Positions 11,378 to 23,800 of a stretch of 64,000 bases of DNA are shown one piece after another; the first letter of the stretch is position 1, and each line of letters starts with the position of its first letter. The stretch is taken from assembly GCA_035578155.1 (NCBI GenBank), contig JAPWDM010000043.1:2279419-2343418 (forward strand). The letters are read 5' to 3'. Both the position numbers and the translations under genes were made by a program. Source of the stretch: Brachynemurus nebulosus. Lineage: Eukaryota > Arthropoda > Insecta > Neuroptera > Myrmeleontidae. Under the pieces are notes generated by a model, which searched no databases, was not told the origin of the DNA, and was given only the letters and a program-made list of their open reading frames with translations.

Positions 11378-11729
11378 ATAACTTACGTTTTTTTCCTTAT
11401 GATATTCAGTTATACAGTACTTGTAAAAATGGAACCTGAGGAACCGTCTTGGCAAGAATTATTTTCTATTGCTTATATTAGTACACTAGGTTGCGAAAAA
11501 ATTCGAGAAATCGTATCATCAGAACCGGTTGCTGTTAGTCATAAATTTGCCGTGTGGGCATGGAATATGTGGAATCCTTGCGATGCTGCCGCTATAATAT
11601 TTTTTCTTATTGGTCTTTCGTTACGATTAAAACCATCAACAATGGACGTGGGACGAGTCATATATTGCGTTGATAGCATATATTGGTATTTACGAATATT
11701 AAATATACTCGGCGTTAACAAATACTTAG
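11378..11729 (+). CDS. Trpm: TRPM channel exon, S1 to S4
   Basis: The exon begins after TTTGTAG at 11371-11377 and ends at a GT donor at 11730, leaving phase 1 (one G, completed by GA in the next exon). It encodes the voltage-sensor-like bundle. S1 is around ITYVFFLMIFSYTVLV. S2 includes GCEKIREI. S3 follows WNPCD, where the Asn and Asp match the S3 pair that binds calcium in some TRPMs. S4 is around GRVIYCVDSIYWYLRI, ending in GVNKYLG before the S4-S5 linker. The intron that follows is only 60 bp, in contrast to the 10-kb intron before it, which is full of transposons. I saw no frame disruption. Confidence 0.93.
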
Positions 11730-11789
11730 GTTGGTCTTAAACATTTCCACCGTTAGAATTAATATTATTAAAACTTGCTTAAATTTTAG

Positions 11790-11935
11790 GACCATTGGTA
11801 ACGATGATGGGAAAAATGGTGAAAAATATGATATACTTTGTAGTATTGTTAGCTGTAGTGTTGATGAGTTTTGGAGTTTCTCGACAAGCAATCTTATTTC
11901 CAGATAGTGAACCAGGATGGTATTTGGCTAAAGAG
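11790..11935 (+). CDS. Trpm: TRPM channel exon, S4-S5 linker and S5
   Basis: A short exon entered in phase 1 after AG at 11788-11789 and left in phase 0 at a GT donor at 11936. It encodes the linker ([12 protein letters not shown]), the S5 helix ([17 protein letters not shown]) and the post-S5 segment [14 protein letters not shown], which is strongly characteristic of TRPM channels (the FGVxRQAIL motif). The next exon starts 521 bp downstream with the pore helix. Sequence, phase and order all agree with an intact, spliced TRPM transcript. Confidence 0.93.
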
Positions 11936-12456
11936 GTATTACTTGGTCTCATCCACAATGCAATCTGTTCAAAGTCATAAGAGACAAGTATTGGTTTTGA
12001 CCTATTATTACATACCAAGATATTACATATAATTTCAAGGAAAATCACCTATGTACACGAATATGTGTACATAGTCGCACTAGTTACGATGTCAACATCG
12101 TGTATATTGCAGCATTAGTTGTATGTCAGTTACACAGAACGGTATAGAGAGCATATAGGTACACGCTATCTGTGTTACTAATTATGTGCTATATATTATT
12201 GTGTATACAGATTGATTCGCCGTTGATTTTCTTTCACCGCTTAATAGTATCCAAGTAACACTATTCATAGAAATTTAAAATGCTCAGCGTATCTTTGCGT
12301 AAAATTTTATCAAAATCTGGTAAGCATAAATAAGTGCGGAATATAATGGGATAATACATTATCAATACAAAGTTTGTTACTTCATATGACTTTGAACACT
12401 CTATATATGATTAACGATAAATGATTGAATGAAACATAAATTTTAAAAATTTTCAG

Positions 12457-12678
12457 ATATTTTATCAACCTTATTTTATGTTGTATGGAGAAGTATTTGC
12501 TGACAGTATAGATCCACCATGTGGAGATCAACCTGGGATGGATCCTTGTCAAACCGGTCGATGGATAACACCGACAGTTATGTCAACTTACTTATTAGTA
12601 GCAAATATCCTTCTAATTAACTTGTTAATTGCCGTATTCAACAATATATTTAATGAAGTGAATGCTATTTCTCATCAG
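12457..12678 (+). CDS. Trpm: TRPM channel exon, pore loop and S6
   Basis: The exon lies between TTTCAG (12451-12456) and a GT donor at 12679 and has 74 codons in phase 0. It carries the pore helix and filter region ([17 protein letters not shown]), a cysteine-containing outer pore loop ([15 protein letters not shown]; the cysteine pair could form a disulphide as in related channels), and S6 ([19 protein letters not shown]) followed by NNIFNEV. These are hallmark TRPM residues, so the channel core is intact. The following intron (12679-15196) holds a hAT-type non-autonomous element. Confidence 0.93.
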
Positions 12679-13085
12679 GTAATTAACTTACTTCTTATAA
12701 ATGTGTTCAAGGTCACATGAGGCAGTCACCCTTTTCAAATATTCTTCACACAGCGTGGAAACGTATACTCTTTTAATGGCATTAGACATTAACTGCGTTC
12801 AACAGAACGCAACAATTATAAAACGGTTTATGATTTTTTGCTTAATGGTACTAATTTTCCCGTTGAGTTACAACATGTTTTCTCAACGGTCGCCATGTTT
12901 CCCAACACATTTAAAAATACTCTGTAATGAAGCATAATGTGTTATCGGACATGATCAACGCGGATTGGCTGAATGTTTGTCAAACCTTAACTAATCGTCG
13001 TAATATAAAATAAATTCACCAGAATAATAAAAAATGCAATCATCACTAAGGGCGATCCATAAATTACTTTCGTAAGCCACTACAC

Positions 13086-13496
13086 CAGTGGTTTCAAAGT
13101 GGTCGATAACGACCTCCAAGGGGTCCACAATGGCGAAAAAAAAACTGGGGGTTGGTGAGATGTAAATGGGGGTCTATAGCATCAGAGTATACGTACAGTG
13201 AGTTACGTTAACTTGGTGGTTGTGAAATGTAAATGTAAAAATGAGAAGTTGGTGACGTTTTTTTAGGTCGCCACCTAAATTGGGAGAGTATACTGAGTTA
13301 CATTGATTGGCTTTGGAGGTGAAGACCAGAAGCCAATCATCGTAACTCACTATACTCTGCCAATCTAGATAGCAACCCAAAAAAGGTCATTGACATATCA
13401 TTTTGGAAAATATATTTTCGAATTTGTACAGGGGTCTATCTAAAATTTAAAACCATGCCAAGGGGTCGACGAGACAAAAAAGTTTGAGAACCACTG
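13086..13496. mobile_element. hAT-type non-autonomous element, 411 bp
   Basis: The ends are CAGTGGTTTCAAA and TTTGAGAACCACTG. The 8-bp duplication CACTACAC lies at 13078-13085 and 13497-13504. The interior has inverted blocks around GAGTATAC...GAGTTAC. It has landed in another repeat whose edge, TAAGGGCGATCCATAAATTAC (13048-13068), resembles the terminus of the TAA-flanked element at 53251. It lies in the TRPM intron 12679-15196. Confidence 0.9.
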
Positions 13497-13504
13497 CACT
13501 ACAC

Positions 13505-15190
13505 CCTTAGAGCCACTAGAACGCTCATGATCACTTTTTCAATTTCTAAGTATCTTTTTAGGAGTAATAAGTCGCTAACCTGTTACTCCCAATTTTAAAA
13601 CAACATTGCTTGAATTAAATTTATCAATTTCGAAGTTTTTCATTGAAAACGCTAGAGTATTGCCACTTTTAAAAATGGAGTCAAAATTTTCTATTGATTA
13701 GCCCAACCTCTTTCTTGAATTCCGCAATGATAAAATTTGATTTTTGAAACGTAATTATTTAAAAACATGAGGAAAAATAATGCAAATGTAATAATTTTTT
13801 ACCATAACTTAAAAAAAAAAAAACAAATAAAAATTAAATATAACAGATTCCATTTAAGGGATTATACACAGCTGTGATAGTCGGAAAAATTTATTACTTT
13901 TTTTATTGCATATTCTTTAAGTACATTACTCTCACCAAATTCCATAACGATCGAAGCATTAGATCCAAAGTTATAGCTATTTATAGCGTACTACCTCGAG
14001 TAGCGCCCGCTGCTACACGTGCGCAGCTGCCGCTCCGTAAAATATAAGCGGTACGTCAACTTTCGCCACTCTATTCGAAATGTATGGCCTTGAAACTTTG
14101 GAGCAGTTTTGTATAGACTTTGGAACGTTCAACATCGAATATGAAAGAAACAAACTTGTCATTTTAACCTCTTTAGCGGATTGTCAATTTATTTTAAACT
14201 GACAAAAAAAATACCATCCAAGTTAACCACCTTCTAGATAACTATGTTAAAAAGGTTTGATTCTAGGATAAATAAAGCTCTCTATAATGTATTCTTTTTC
14301 TTATTCAAATAGGTGGCAGCACAAACAGTTACCGACATGAGAACGAGTGTCACTCGTCGTGTCCGCTAGTTGTTAGAATTACGGACCCGAGTGAGACTCG
14401 GGGTATCCGCTAAAGTGGTTAAACGCGATTATCTTAGAATCGTATTTTTTTGAAAATACCTTTGCGGTGGACACGATTACTAAAAAAACTATCATCGAAT
14501 CAATACCAAATTTATACTACTTATTTATTATAATATAATAATAGCTAGTCGCTGACGGGAGGATTTTCAATTTTTTCAAAAAGATTTTTTCATTGCAAAA
14601 AAATCAAACATTTAACACCTTGAAAAAATAAACTTTTTGTTAAAATCGTCATTTTTTTTTTAAATTTAAATTTTGACAAATCCTTTCGTTAGCGACTAGA
14701 CAATAAAATATATTAAAGAAATGTTTTTGAAATTTTGATTTCGGATGAACCATTCTCGAGTTATCCTATCCACCGCGACTGATGCACTCCTGGAATACAG
14801 TTGTAGTTCCGCTATTTTCAAATATTTTTCTATGAAAAAAATTTAACAAGTATCCCAAAACATGTACTGATGGTACTGATCAATGTTGTTAACAGTTTTA
14901 AAATAAATATTTATTTTGTTGTCGAAAAAAAATTGAGAATTTGTCGCCACTTTGCCCACTATAACTGTATATAACCCCTTAAAAGAAAAAAAAAATTATT
15001 TCAAAACCGTAAGCTTTAAAAATTTAATAATAATTTTCGTAGGTGTCCCCGTTTAGTGTCCATATTTTTATAAGAATATTTTAGTTAGAAATAAAATAAA
15101 TGTGAGCTCTCAGATGATTCGCCTATATATCCTTGAACACTCCGTACAGATTCTATCTAATTTGAGTAATTCACGTACACAGAAAAAAAT
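13505..15190. other. TRPM intron sequence without recognised features
   Basis: AT-rich intronic DNA with short poly(A)/poly(T) runs. I found no ORF, splice-like exon or inverted repeat that I could support. A CCTTGAACA motif at 15131 mirrors the TGTTCAAGGTCA at 12704, and these may be ends of a degraded repeat. Confidence 0.5.
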
Positions 15191-15196
15191 TTGCAG

Positions 15197-17035
15197 GTTT
15201 GGATGTTCCAGCGTTTCACTGTTGTAATGGAATACGAACAGAAACCGGTTTTACCTCCGCCATTTATTATTTTCTGTCACATATATTTAGTTTTAAAATA
15301 TTTAAAGAGAAAAGTTCAAGGTGTTCGTGAGACTTACGACAACGGTTTAAAATTATTTTTAGAAAAAGATGATTTAGAGAGACTATACGACTTTGAAGAA
15401 GAATGTGTAGAAGGTTATTTTCGAGAAAAAGAACAAAAACTACAACAGTCTACAGAAGAACGCATAAAGCAAACAAATGAACGAGTTGAAAATTTATCAC
15501 AAAAAATAGAAGACATCTATCAAAAAGAAAGCACACAACAAAGCGCAATACAAAGTATCGAATTTCGATTACGAAAAATCGAAGAAATTGCTGAACAAAC
15601 GGTTTCACATTTAGCAGTGATTCATAGATTTATGGCCACACATATTCAAGATTCAGATGTGCCGGAATTAAAGATTACATCTGAACGATTACGGAAAGCC
15701 AGTGAACGATCAGAAGGTGTATCCGAACCAGATTCCCACTTATCTTTACATCCACCAAAAAGACGTATGAATCGTTCATTGACAGAAGTCCGCCCCGATG
15801 CTTATATATTTGATGATGGATTACACTTCGAAGTGCGACCAGTTGAAGAAGAAGATGAAACAAGTGAACACATGAATGAAATCGAAAGTAGACAAAAGTT
15901 ACAATTACAAGACAAACAGCGAAGCACTGAATCAAAAGGTTCAATCATTGAAGAAGAAGGAGAAATAGAATACGATGAAAAAGACGATGATGTGTTAGTC
16001 GAACTTTCAGAAGACTTAGGCAGTGCAAGCATCGAATCCTTCCGTGCTCCAACTGCATATAAAAGGAGAGATTCTACTGGCACCGGACGCAGAAGTTCTG
16101 AAGGAGGTGGCGGAGATATATCTGATCGACTTTACCTTTCCGGTTTAACTCGGAGACAGTTATCCACTCATTCCGAGCCAGATAACACTGAAAGTTCCAT
16201 TCATGTAATATTTCCTCAACGTTCAAATACTGTAGAAAGGGCCGTACCATGGATAGAACCAAAAATTAAAGTTATACCTCCAACTGCAAGCCACACAAAA
16301 GCTTCCGGAAGATCAATGTTACTCGCAATGCATACAGAATATACGAGTATTACAGACGAATTAGAAACTGTATGCGGTTTACTTAGTCCTCCAAAAACTC
16401 CACGATTACTATCGCCACCACGTCCTGGACAAGCTGCCCCTCAAACACCTCCTCGTAGAAAGCGACACGCATCTGAAATGTCAAATCCTGAAATGGCTTT
16501 ATATCTAGAAAAAGAACATTTAAGGGACGCTGAAGAATCCGATTATTTACTAATGGAAAATTTAATTCAGCGGCGTTATGATGATCCTGAATTTATTGGC
16601 GAAACTGACCCAACAAATTCATGTTTCCTAAATGTTGTACATGAACATCAAGAATTTCGTACGAACGCCAGATCTCTTAGAAGATCCAGCGCAATAGAAG
16701 GCGACCTTTTTACACCTTCACAAGGCGTATCAACAGACCTAATGTTTCCCTCTTGTGATGAAGTTGAGGAAGAGACAACAATTTCTATCGAAAATTTATT
16801 AAAACCATCTACCTCAGGCGAACAAAATGTTGGCGAAACAGAGAGACAAAACTCATGTGAAACAAATCAGACAAGTAGCAGTGAAGTAGCATCAAATATA
16901 ATTGCACCATGTGATGCAATTTCACCAAAAAAGCCAACTATAGTTATTGACTCATCGCAATTACCGATCCAAAAGCAAGTGGCAAAGGCTGATAGTAAAA
17001 CTAGTTTACATATGCAATCGGAAACTATGTGTTAA
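15197..17035 (+). CDS. Trpm: TRPM channel, terminal exon: TRP domain and C-terminal tail
   Basis: One long last exon (612 codons plus stop TAA at 17033-17035) begins after TTTGCAG at 15190-15196. Its first residues, VWMFQRF, are the TRP-domain start that follows S6. PVLPPPFIIF and a Phe/Glu-rich segment (YDFEEECVEGYFREKE) are typical of TRPMs. A predicted coiled coil follows around residues 85-150 (ERIKQTNERVENLSQKIEDI), the usual tetramerisation region. The remaining ~450 residues are polar, Ser/Glu-rich and apparently disordered. There is no alpha-kinase domain, as expected for insect TRPM. The family transports divalent cations across the membrane and insect TRPM is linked to Zn and Mg balance. 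That role is family knowledge, not visible here. Confidence 0.95.
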   Translation, partial: VWMFQRFTVVMEYEQKPVLPPPFIIFCHIYLVLKYLKRKVQGVRETYDNGLKLFLEKDDLERLYDFEEECVEGYFREKEQKLQQSTEERIKQTNERVENLSQKIEDIYQKESTQQSAIQSIEFRLRKIEEIAEQTVSHLAVIHRFMATHIQDSDVPELKITSERLRKASERSEGVSEPDSHLSLHPPKRRMNRSLTEVRPDAYIFDDGLHFEVRPVEEEDETSEHMNEIESRQKLQLQDKQRSTESKGSIIEEEGEIEYDEKDDDVLVELSEDLGSASIESFRAPTAYKRRDSTGTGRRSSEGGGGDISDRLYLSGLTRRQLSTHSEPDNTESSIHVIFPQRSNTVERAVPWIEPKIKVIPPTASHTKASGRSMLLAMHTEYTSITDELETVCGLLSPPKTPRLLSPPRPGQAAPQTPPRRKRHASEMSNPEMALYLEKEHLRDAEESDYLLMENLIQRRYDDPEFIGETDPTNSCFLNVVHEHQEFRTNARSLRRSSAIEGDLFTPSQGVSTDLMFPSCDEVEEETTISIENLLKPSTSGEQNVGETERQNSCETNQTSSSEVASNIIAPCDAISPKKPTIVIDSSQLPIQKQVAKADSKTSLHMQSETMC

Positions 17036-18962
17036 TAGTAATTTTTGTAACTGATAGTGAAAGTGACTAATATCATCCCGTGAAAAACTGATTGGATCTA
17101 ATTTGATCCATTTGGATCTAATTGGGTCCAATATTTGATCCAATTTGATCCAATTTAATCTAATTTGATCCAAATAGATCTAATTTTTTATCTCGCTTAT
17201 CCAATTGGATCTGATGTTTTATTTTTTTTTTAATTTATCAGATCCAATTGTATCCAAGTAGATCCAATTATTGATCAAATTTGATCCAATTAGATCCAGT
17301 TATATCTGGCATTTTATTTTTCTTTATTTTTCAAATCCAATTAGATCTGATATTTAATTTTTTGTTATTTGGCAGATCCGATTGGATCTGATAATTTAAT
17401 TTTGATTAGATTAAACAGGTCCAGTTGAATTTTATTTTTAATTTTATTTGTCAAGTCCAGTTGTGTTTGTTATTTTATTTTTTAATGAACGATCATCAAA
17501 TCTAATTTGACATACTGTTTAGGTTTATGAATTAAAATAGGACTTCAAGTTAAATAACCTCCTTAATAATAACTTTGAAAAATAAAATAAGGATTCTTGA
17601 ATAAAAGAAGGCTCTTTACCAATAACATAATATTTAACATAATATTTTATTGCAAATCTAAAAGTTTATTTTTATATAGACGTATATTTCGATAGAAAAG
17701 CAATTTAGAGGTGAAATTGTCTTTCAAAAATTAGAGCAAAATTTCAAATTGGCAACCCTGACGGAAAAAATCTATAAAAAAAAATTATGACAAATTATGA
17801 AAAACATATCCAAATTTGGACACTTTTATGATCATAATTAATTATCATATTTTTTCAGAAGAATTCATCGTTTGTCAGAAATTATCGTTAAAAAACAGAG
17901 ATTTTAAAGATTTTCAGATATTCAGATGTAATAGATATTCATATTTTTTCATAGTTATTCATAATTCATAATCATAATGTTTTAGAATAATGCATAATTT
18001 TTCATTAAAGCCATGGTCATTTTTTATGATTTTCTATGAAAAAATATGATTTTTTAATAATTTGCTGTTTCACAGAGTTTCATAATTTTTTTATCGAATT
18101 TATCATAGTTTTTCATAAATTTTTTTCCGCCGGGGAAATATTTCGAAAATTGTAAAACATCGACTATATAGGTCAAAAGTTTAAATTAGCGATGTTGCTC
18201 TTTTTTAAAAAACTGTCAAAGGAGCTATCATGGATGATTAGAGGTAATTCTACGAAAAGGGAATAAAAAAAAAATACTAAAATGTTCGCAGATTTCAAAA
18301 TTTACTTTTAAAAATCGAATCGACCACTAATTTTAACGAAAAATTAAGTTTATTTACAACGGGCTGATTGCTAATAACTTGAAAGCTGTAAGACAACTAG
18401 GATTACCACCTTTTTTTTAAAAAAATTAAGTATACTTAAAAATTTCGAATAAAAAATAAAAGTCCTCACACACAAAAAAAAAAAAATTTACAACTTTCAG
18501 GATAAAATTTTTTGGATATCAATTCCTGTTTTTAATAATTCAATTGTGGAGTTTATTTTCAAAAAGCAATTTCTAACAAAATGTAATTCTCGAGTAAAAT
18601 GAAATTTTCTATAACTAACGCCAACAAAATTTTTACGGATTTTTTACCAGTGAATAACAAAGTTGGGATGCTATAAAGAAGAACATCAGTCAGTATAAAA
18701 ATCTAATTCAAATTAATCCCCTTAAAAATGTGTTCTCAAATAAAAGAAAATTCATTTTGAAAATAAAACTTTATGATATTTCATTTTGAAAATAAAATTA
18801 CAAAAAAGTAATAAATTCATTGCCTAAAATGAAAATAAAAATGAATAATATCCCATATTTCTCCCACGCAATTTTTCCCACGTATTACGTTAAATTTTAA
18901 CCCCAGTGAGTCACATTCTGCCGCTTTTTTTCATCTTCAACTTGATTTTCGTATTTCATTTT

Positions 18963-19088
18963 TTAGTCGAATTTTTAAACTGAAAAAATTAGACTTATAC
19001 AGCCTATACGATAAGAACGGCGAGAGGCGAGAGTAGGGGCGCTATCCGTTTTCGGACCCGTAGAACACGATTATGTAGAAAAAAAATG

Positions 19089-19160
<72 letters not shown>

Positions 19161-20659
19161 TCCCGCTACCTTTTAATATGTGTAGGGCTCCCCTATGGAA
19201 GTTAAGAGCTCAAATTTGGTAAATGGGGCTCATTCCGATGCACAACAATACTATCAAAGTGGGGTCAAATTTTGGGCAAATTTTGGATCCGACCCAACCT
19301 TTAAGGTGGTGGGGGGGCGGAAAAGCAATAAAACTTTTCCAGAACGGTTGGAAATAATGTTCCGGTCAATTATCTACAACATATCCAAAATTCAGCTTCC
19401 TAGGATAATTTGGAGAGAATAGAGGGGGAAAAAACAATTTTCGCTGGATCTAACACGCCCTCAGCCCCCCAGAATTAACGTAGAGGGTTGAAATCTGGTA
19501 TGTTGATAGAATTCATACCTAGGTTGTGCTTTTTGAAAGTTTTAATATTTTACCCCCACCCCCTCATTTTTTTTAAGCTACAATTTCATGTTTTTTCGAC
19601 ATTTTCGAAGTTTGTACCACTCGCACAGGTCACCCAAATAAACCTAGAGGGCTAAAATTTTGTATTCGGATTGAGTTAGTATCAAGGGGATGCCTTTTGG
19701 GGGTCTCAACTTTTAACCCTTACCCCCACCATTTTTATACCAAAGAGAACATGATTTTTCTTGTTTTTTAACAGTTTCGTTCGGGTTAAAATCTCCTCAA
19801 ATAAACCTAGACGGCTGAAATTGTGTGTACAGGTTAAGCTAGTAGCCAGCCACTGCTTTTTGGAGGTTTCAACTTTTAACCCTTACCCCCACGATTTTTA
19901 TGCCAATATTTCCTTGATTTTTTTTTTGCCTTTTTTCTAACACGCCTAGAGACTCTCTGAGTAAACATAGAGGGCTGAAATTTTGTACGTGTATTGCGTT
20001 AGTATCCGGCTAGTGCCTTTTAGGGATTCCACATTACTTTTCCCCCCACTTCTCCCATTTTTACATCGGAATTCAATGGAATTGTTAAATCTATTTTAAA
20101 TGCTTTATTTCTATTCTAATACAAGCAGGCGTATAGTAATTTTAAAAATTAAAAAAAAAAAAATGAACATACTTTTTTGAACAAATGCAATACATAAATA
20201 TTAAGTAATTTAAAAATGTTATTAAAGTTAATGTTTATTTATAAAGTAGGAATTTTGGATTTTTATTTATAAAACAGAAATTTTGGATTTTTTGGAAAGA
20301 AAAAATATCTTCATAAAGGCCTTCCAGTTTACTATTTAAGGTCCTTTTTAATATTTAAAAATAAAACACCAAGGCAATTGGCGGATAAGCATGGGTAGGG
20401 ATGCTCTCGTACGAATTGTGTTGGCTTTTTTCCTGCTAACTACTATCGGCACAAAATTGAAATTTACTGAGATTTAGCCCTTAAAAACTTAAAACCTTTT
20501 TTTAAAGACCCGATCAGCCGGACACTCATCATCAATTTTGAAACCATTAAAATGACAAATCGCTTGTAGACTTTCAATCACATTTCGCTTGTAAACATTC
20601 AATACCGAAAACGTAGCGAAAAATTCGACTTCCGTGATGGGGCCCCGCTGCTCACGGCG
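18963..20659 (+). mobile_element. Helentron-like (HINE/DINE-1 type) non-autonomous repeat, copy A
   Basis: A complete-looking copy. The 5' end is TTAGTCGAATTTTT, followed by a conserved ~110-bp head (TACAGCCTATACGATAAGAA, GGGGCGCTATCCGTTTTCGG), a (TA)n tract (19094-19155), then degenerate tandem subunits containing AAACCTAGAGGGCTGAAATT, and a 3' end with AATTCGACTTCCGTGATGG and CTCACGGCG. Subterminal AGTCGAATTTTT/AAAAATTCGACTT inverted repeats, a CCGTGA...TCACGG hairpin at the 3' end, insertion into oligo-T and lack of a target duplication all match Helentron-derived elements. That classification is inference. No Rep/helicase is present. Confidence 0.7.
19094..19155. repeat. (TA)n microsatellite in copy A
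   Basis: Uninterrupted TA repeats at the position where copies B and C also have them, so the tract is part of the Helentron-like family and not a chance expansion. Confidence 0.9.
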
Positions 20660-20859
20660 TTTTTTTTTGTTATGGTTTTCTCAAAATAAAAAAAATTGCG
20701 CTCATGTTGGATCCAATTGGATCCAAGATTTAAAAATACACCCGGTAATTCAGATCCAATTGGATCCAATTAGATAGGGCCAATTTTAGAATCCAATTGG
20801 ATCTGATATATTTATATCCAATTTGATCCAATTAGATCCAATCATTTTTTCACGGGATG

Positions 20860-23800
20860 TAACTGTGAATTTGTGAAATACAAGTAATATACATGTTACA
20901 CTTTCACGCGAGTCACGAGAAATATTTTTTAGGCGACTGTAGAAAAAAATTAAACTTTTATTAAACGTAATTAGTTATCATTGTAATATTGTATTTGTTG
21001 ACAGAAAGCAGCGTTTGTCAGTAGCTTTAAATGTTTAATTAAAAATTATTTCAATAATATTCTGATTATAAAAGAAAAAAATTAAATCAGGAAATATTAT
21101 AATAAGTATAACTGTGGTGTGCCCTCCATTCCCCCACCTACATTAAAAATTGAAATAATTTCAACCTTTTATGTTATGGATTCCTTTCCTCGTTAATAAC
21201 GAAAGTTGAAAATATCGTCATAAGTCTACGATATTTTCAACTTTCGTTATTAACTTTCTATTTCATAATGTGATACTTTCAGACACGGTCGCCTAAAAAA
21301 AATATTGTAATATAAATAAATGTTTAGCGAAGTACTATCAATTTCTAATAATAAAAATAAAGTCGAATAATTTAATATTATAAATAAATAAATAAATGAC
21401 GCACTAATAATTATCATTTTTATTCCGTTACGCCGAAAAAAATGTACAAATATATTCAAAAATTATGTTTTATATGTTTAAATCTTTGTATATAATTTTA
21501 ATTTTTCACTTTGTACAGAAATGTCGAATGTATTTTTGTCTGTAGAAAATTTGATGTAAAAATTGTTTGAAATAAAATAAGAAACTAGATCATTTGACTT
21601 TTTTTTAGTAACTATAATAACTAAAAATAAAATACACAAACTACATGCCGGGTGCGCGACGTTATTGCCACCTAGCGTTTGCAACTTTATCGGTTCTCTC
21701 CATATTTATAGTTCAGTGGCTTTTTTAACGCTTTTAAATAATTGGTGATGATAAGATTCCCTAGCGACAAGTCGCGGAACTAATATATGACAGATAATTT
21801 TCATATAGTTGAATTTTCTAATAGCAATTTACTAAAGTTTTCACGTAAATTGTGCGTATAACAACGTGATTTAAAGTGTTGAGATGAACAGTAGTAAACA
21901 CTAAAGTTTTCATCGTTTTCCTACCAGTGTCAACCTTAAAAAACATTGGGAAACTATTCTTAAAATGAAAACTTCATTAGTGTTTATGCGAGTTTGCTCA
22001 GAAAATTTTGAGGTGTCAACATTACATTCCACTTCAAGTGGATAACTTAGTACGCCAGTGATAAGTAGGTACAATAGATAAGGTTACAAAAAAAAGAAAG
22101 AAAAAAATTAAAGATCCCAACATCAAAAAGTGAACCCTAAGAATTTACAAAATATAAATTATACTAAACTATGTTGGTAAAATTGAACATGTTTAAATTA
22201 TACCGTATTTCGGAAAATCTGTCATAGATGGCGGCACCTGTACCAATGAATATATACACATCACAGCATTTTGAGCCGCCATATTGCAGGACGAGTTAAC
22301 TCGTCTAAATCATTTAAAGAGCTAAATATTTCCATGTGGGCAAGTAATAATAATAGTAAATATCGACTGTGACTGGAAATTATGTGCAATTTTAACTTTT
22401 TTTTTTTCATATTTGTCAAGGTCGTGTCATTTATGTTTTTATTAAATAATAAATAACATGAAAGTTGTCCGAACCCAGAGTATGCAATGTATTTTCGATT
22501 TTAGCGCTATATAGTGAGTGTAATAATTAAGACTGACTTTCAGTGTATTACCCATAATATAACGTTCCAATCTCAAATGACACCGAAAAGCAATCAATTT
22601 GTACATGTCAGAAATGTAGAAGAGCTATGAACTAGTGGCCACAGTTATTTGACACAAGCCCATATAACTAGACAACTTCTATTTGACAATTTAAAAAAAA
22701 AAAAATTGGAGTCGTAAAATTTCTAAAATACACCATACATGTATAAAACATTATTAGTGAAACGAAATATATTGTGAGGAATTTTATTTAAAATTTGGTA
22801 GTTCTATAGTTGAAAAAATATTTCCAGACTGTTGGATTTACTCTATAAAAACATTTCATTTATTTCATTTATATTCTTACAGCTAGATAGACGCAAGTGC
22901 TGCCGTCAAGTGTTCATAGACACTACGCGGGAATGTTTAAAATAAATTAATAAATTTTAATCAATACTTTCAACACAGACACTTTTGTAGGTTTCCTTCT
23001 TTTTTGTCCTTGTCGTACACTTTTCAACACTACACCAGTGTCCTTAATCAGTGGTTTTTATTTAGTTTTTTAAATATTTGACATAATAATATTTCATCTT
23101 CACAAAGTTAAAAAAAAAAATGATGCAATACTGCAAAGAAAAGTGAAATATGTTATTTTCAATTAGAATAAACTATTTTCGTTTGATTTTAACTGATTTG
23201 AAAATTCTAAGCAGTACATATTGACATTCACTGATTTTTGTTTTTCAAAATTATATTTTTAATAGTATTAAATATTTTGCAATGAATCGAGTCATTCAGT
23301 TATTTTATGTATATATTTAGTTAAGTTATAATATATCATTAATGTCATTTGTATTCGGTTTCTTTAAGAAATATTCTTCTGTAATCAAATTATTATTGAA
23401 TAAGTAAACAGAATTTACATAAAAATATAAAATAGTGTTATTAACTTATTATTTATTATTATTTCGTAACCTAATGTTCGATTAGTACCCTATGCACTAT
23501 TTATTTGTTTGACTGGAATTAGAAAAAGACAATCATACGTTGACAAAGAAACTATCAAAAGTGTCTGGGAATATTTTTTCAACTATAGTTTTATATGACT
23601 TTCAACATGAACTCGAACAATATATTGTAGTATATTAGTTCCTTGAGTTTCTTTGGGAAGTTCAGTTTTGTCCTTTAAAAGTGGTGATATATAAATATTT
23701 ACTTCTTTTCCACTTTCGTCTAAAATTCTTTTTATTTTTAATTATTCTTAAATCGGCTAGAAATCTGTAAATTTACATTTGTTGTTTCTTCCTGTATTTT

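Larger units (their letters stand above)
17074..20859. mobile_element. TIR element made of GATCCAATT iterations, interrupted by Helentron-like copy A
   Basis: The left end CATCCCGTGAAAAACTGATT and the right end (complement CATCCCGTGAAAAAATGATT) are inverted. Inside both ends, GATCCAATT and GATCTAATT words repeat about every 9-12 bp (17090-17500 and 20705-20850). The middle is AT-rich and non-coding. Removing the 1.7-kb Helentron-like insertion leaves about 2.1 kb. It begins 38 bp after the TRPM stop codon, so it would be in the 3' UTR or just beyond. No clear target duplication was found, and the family is unknown. Confidence 0.65.

Noticed and set aside
12704..12715. TGTTCAAGGTCA as a nuclear-receptor (FTZ-F1-type) site
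   Set aside because: Similar words recur near 1806, 1863, 12389 and 15131 in intron DNA and look like parts of a degraded repeat. A binding site cannot be claimed from this.
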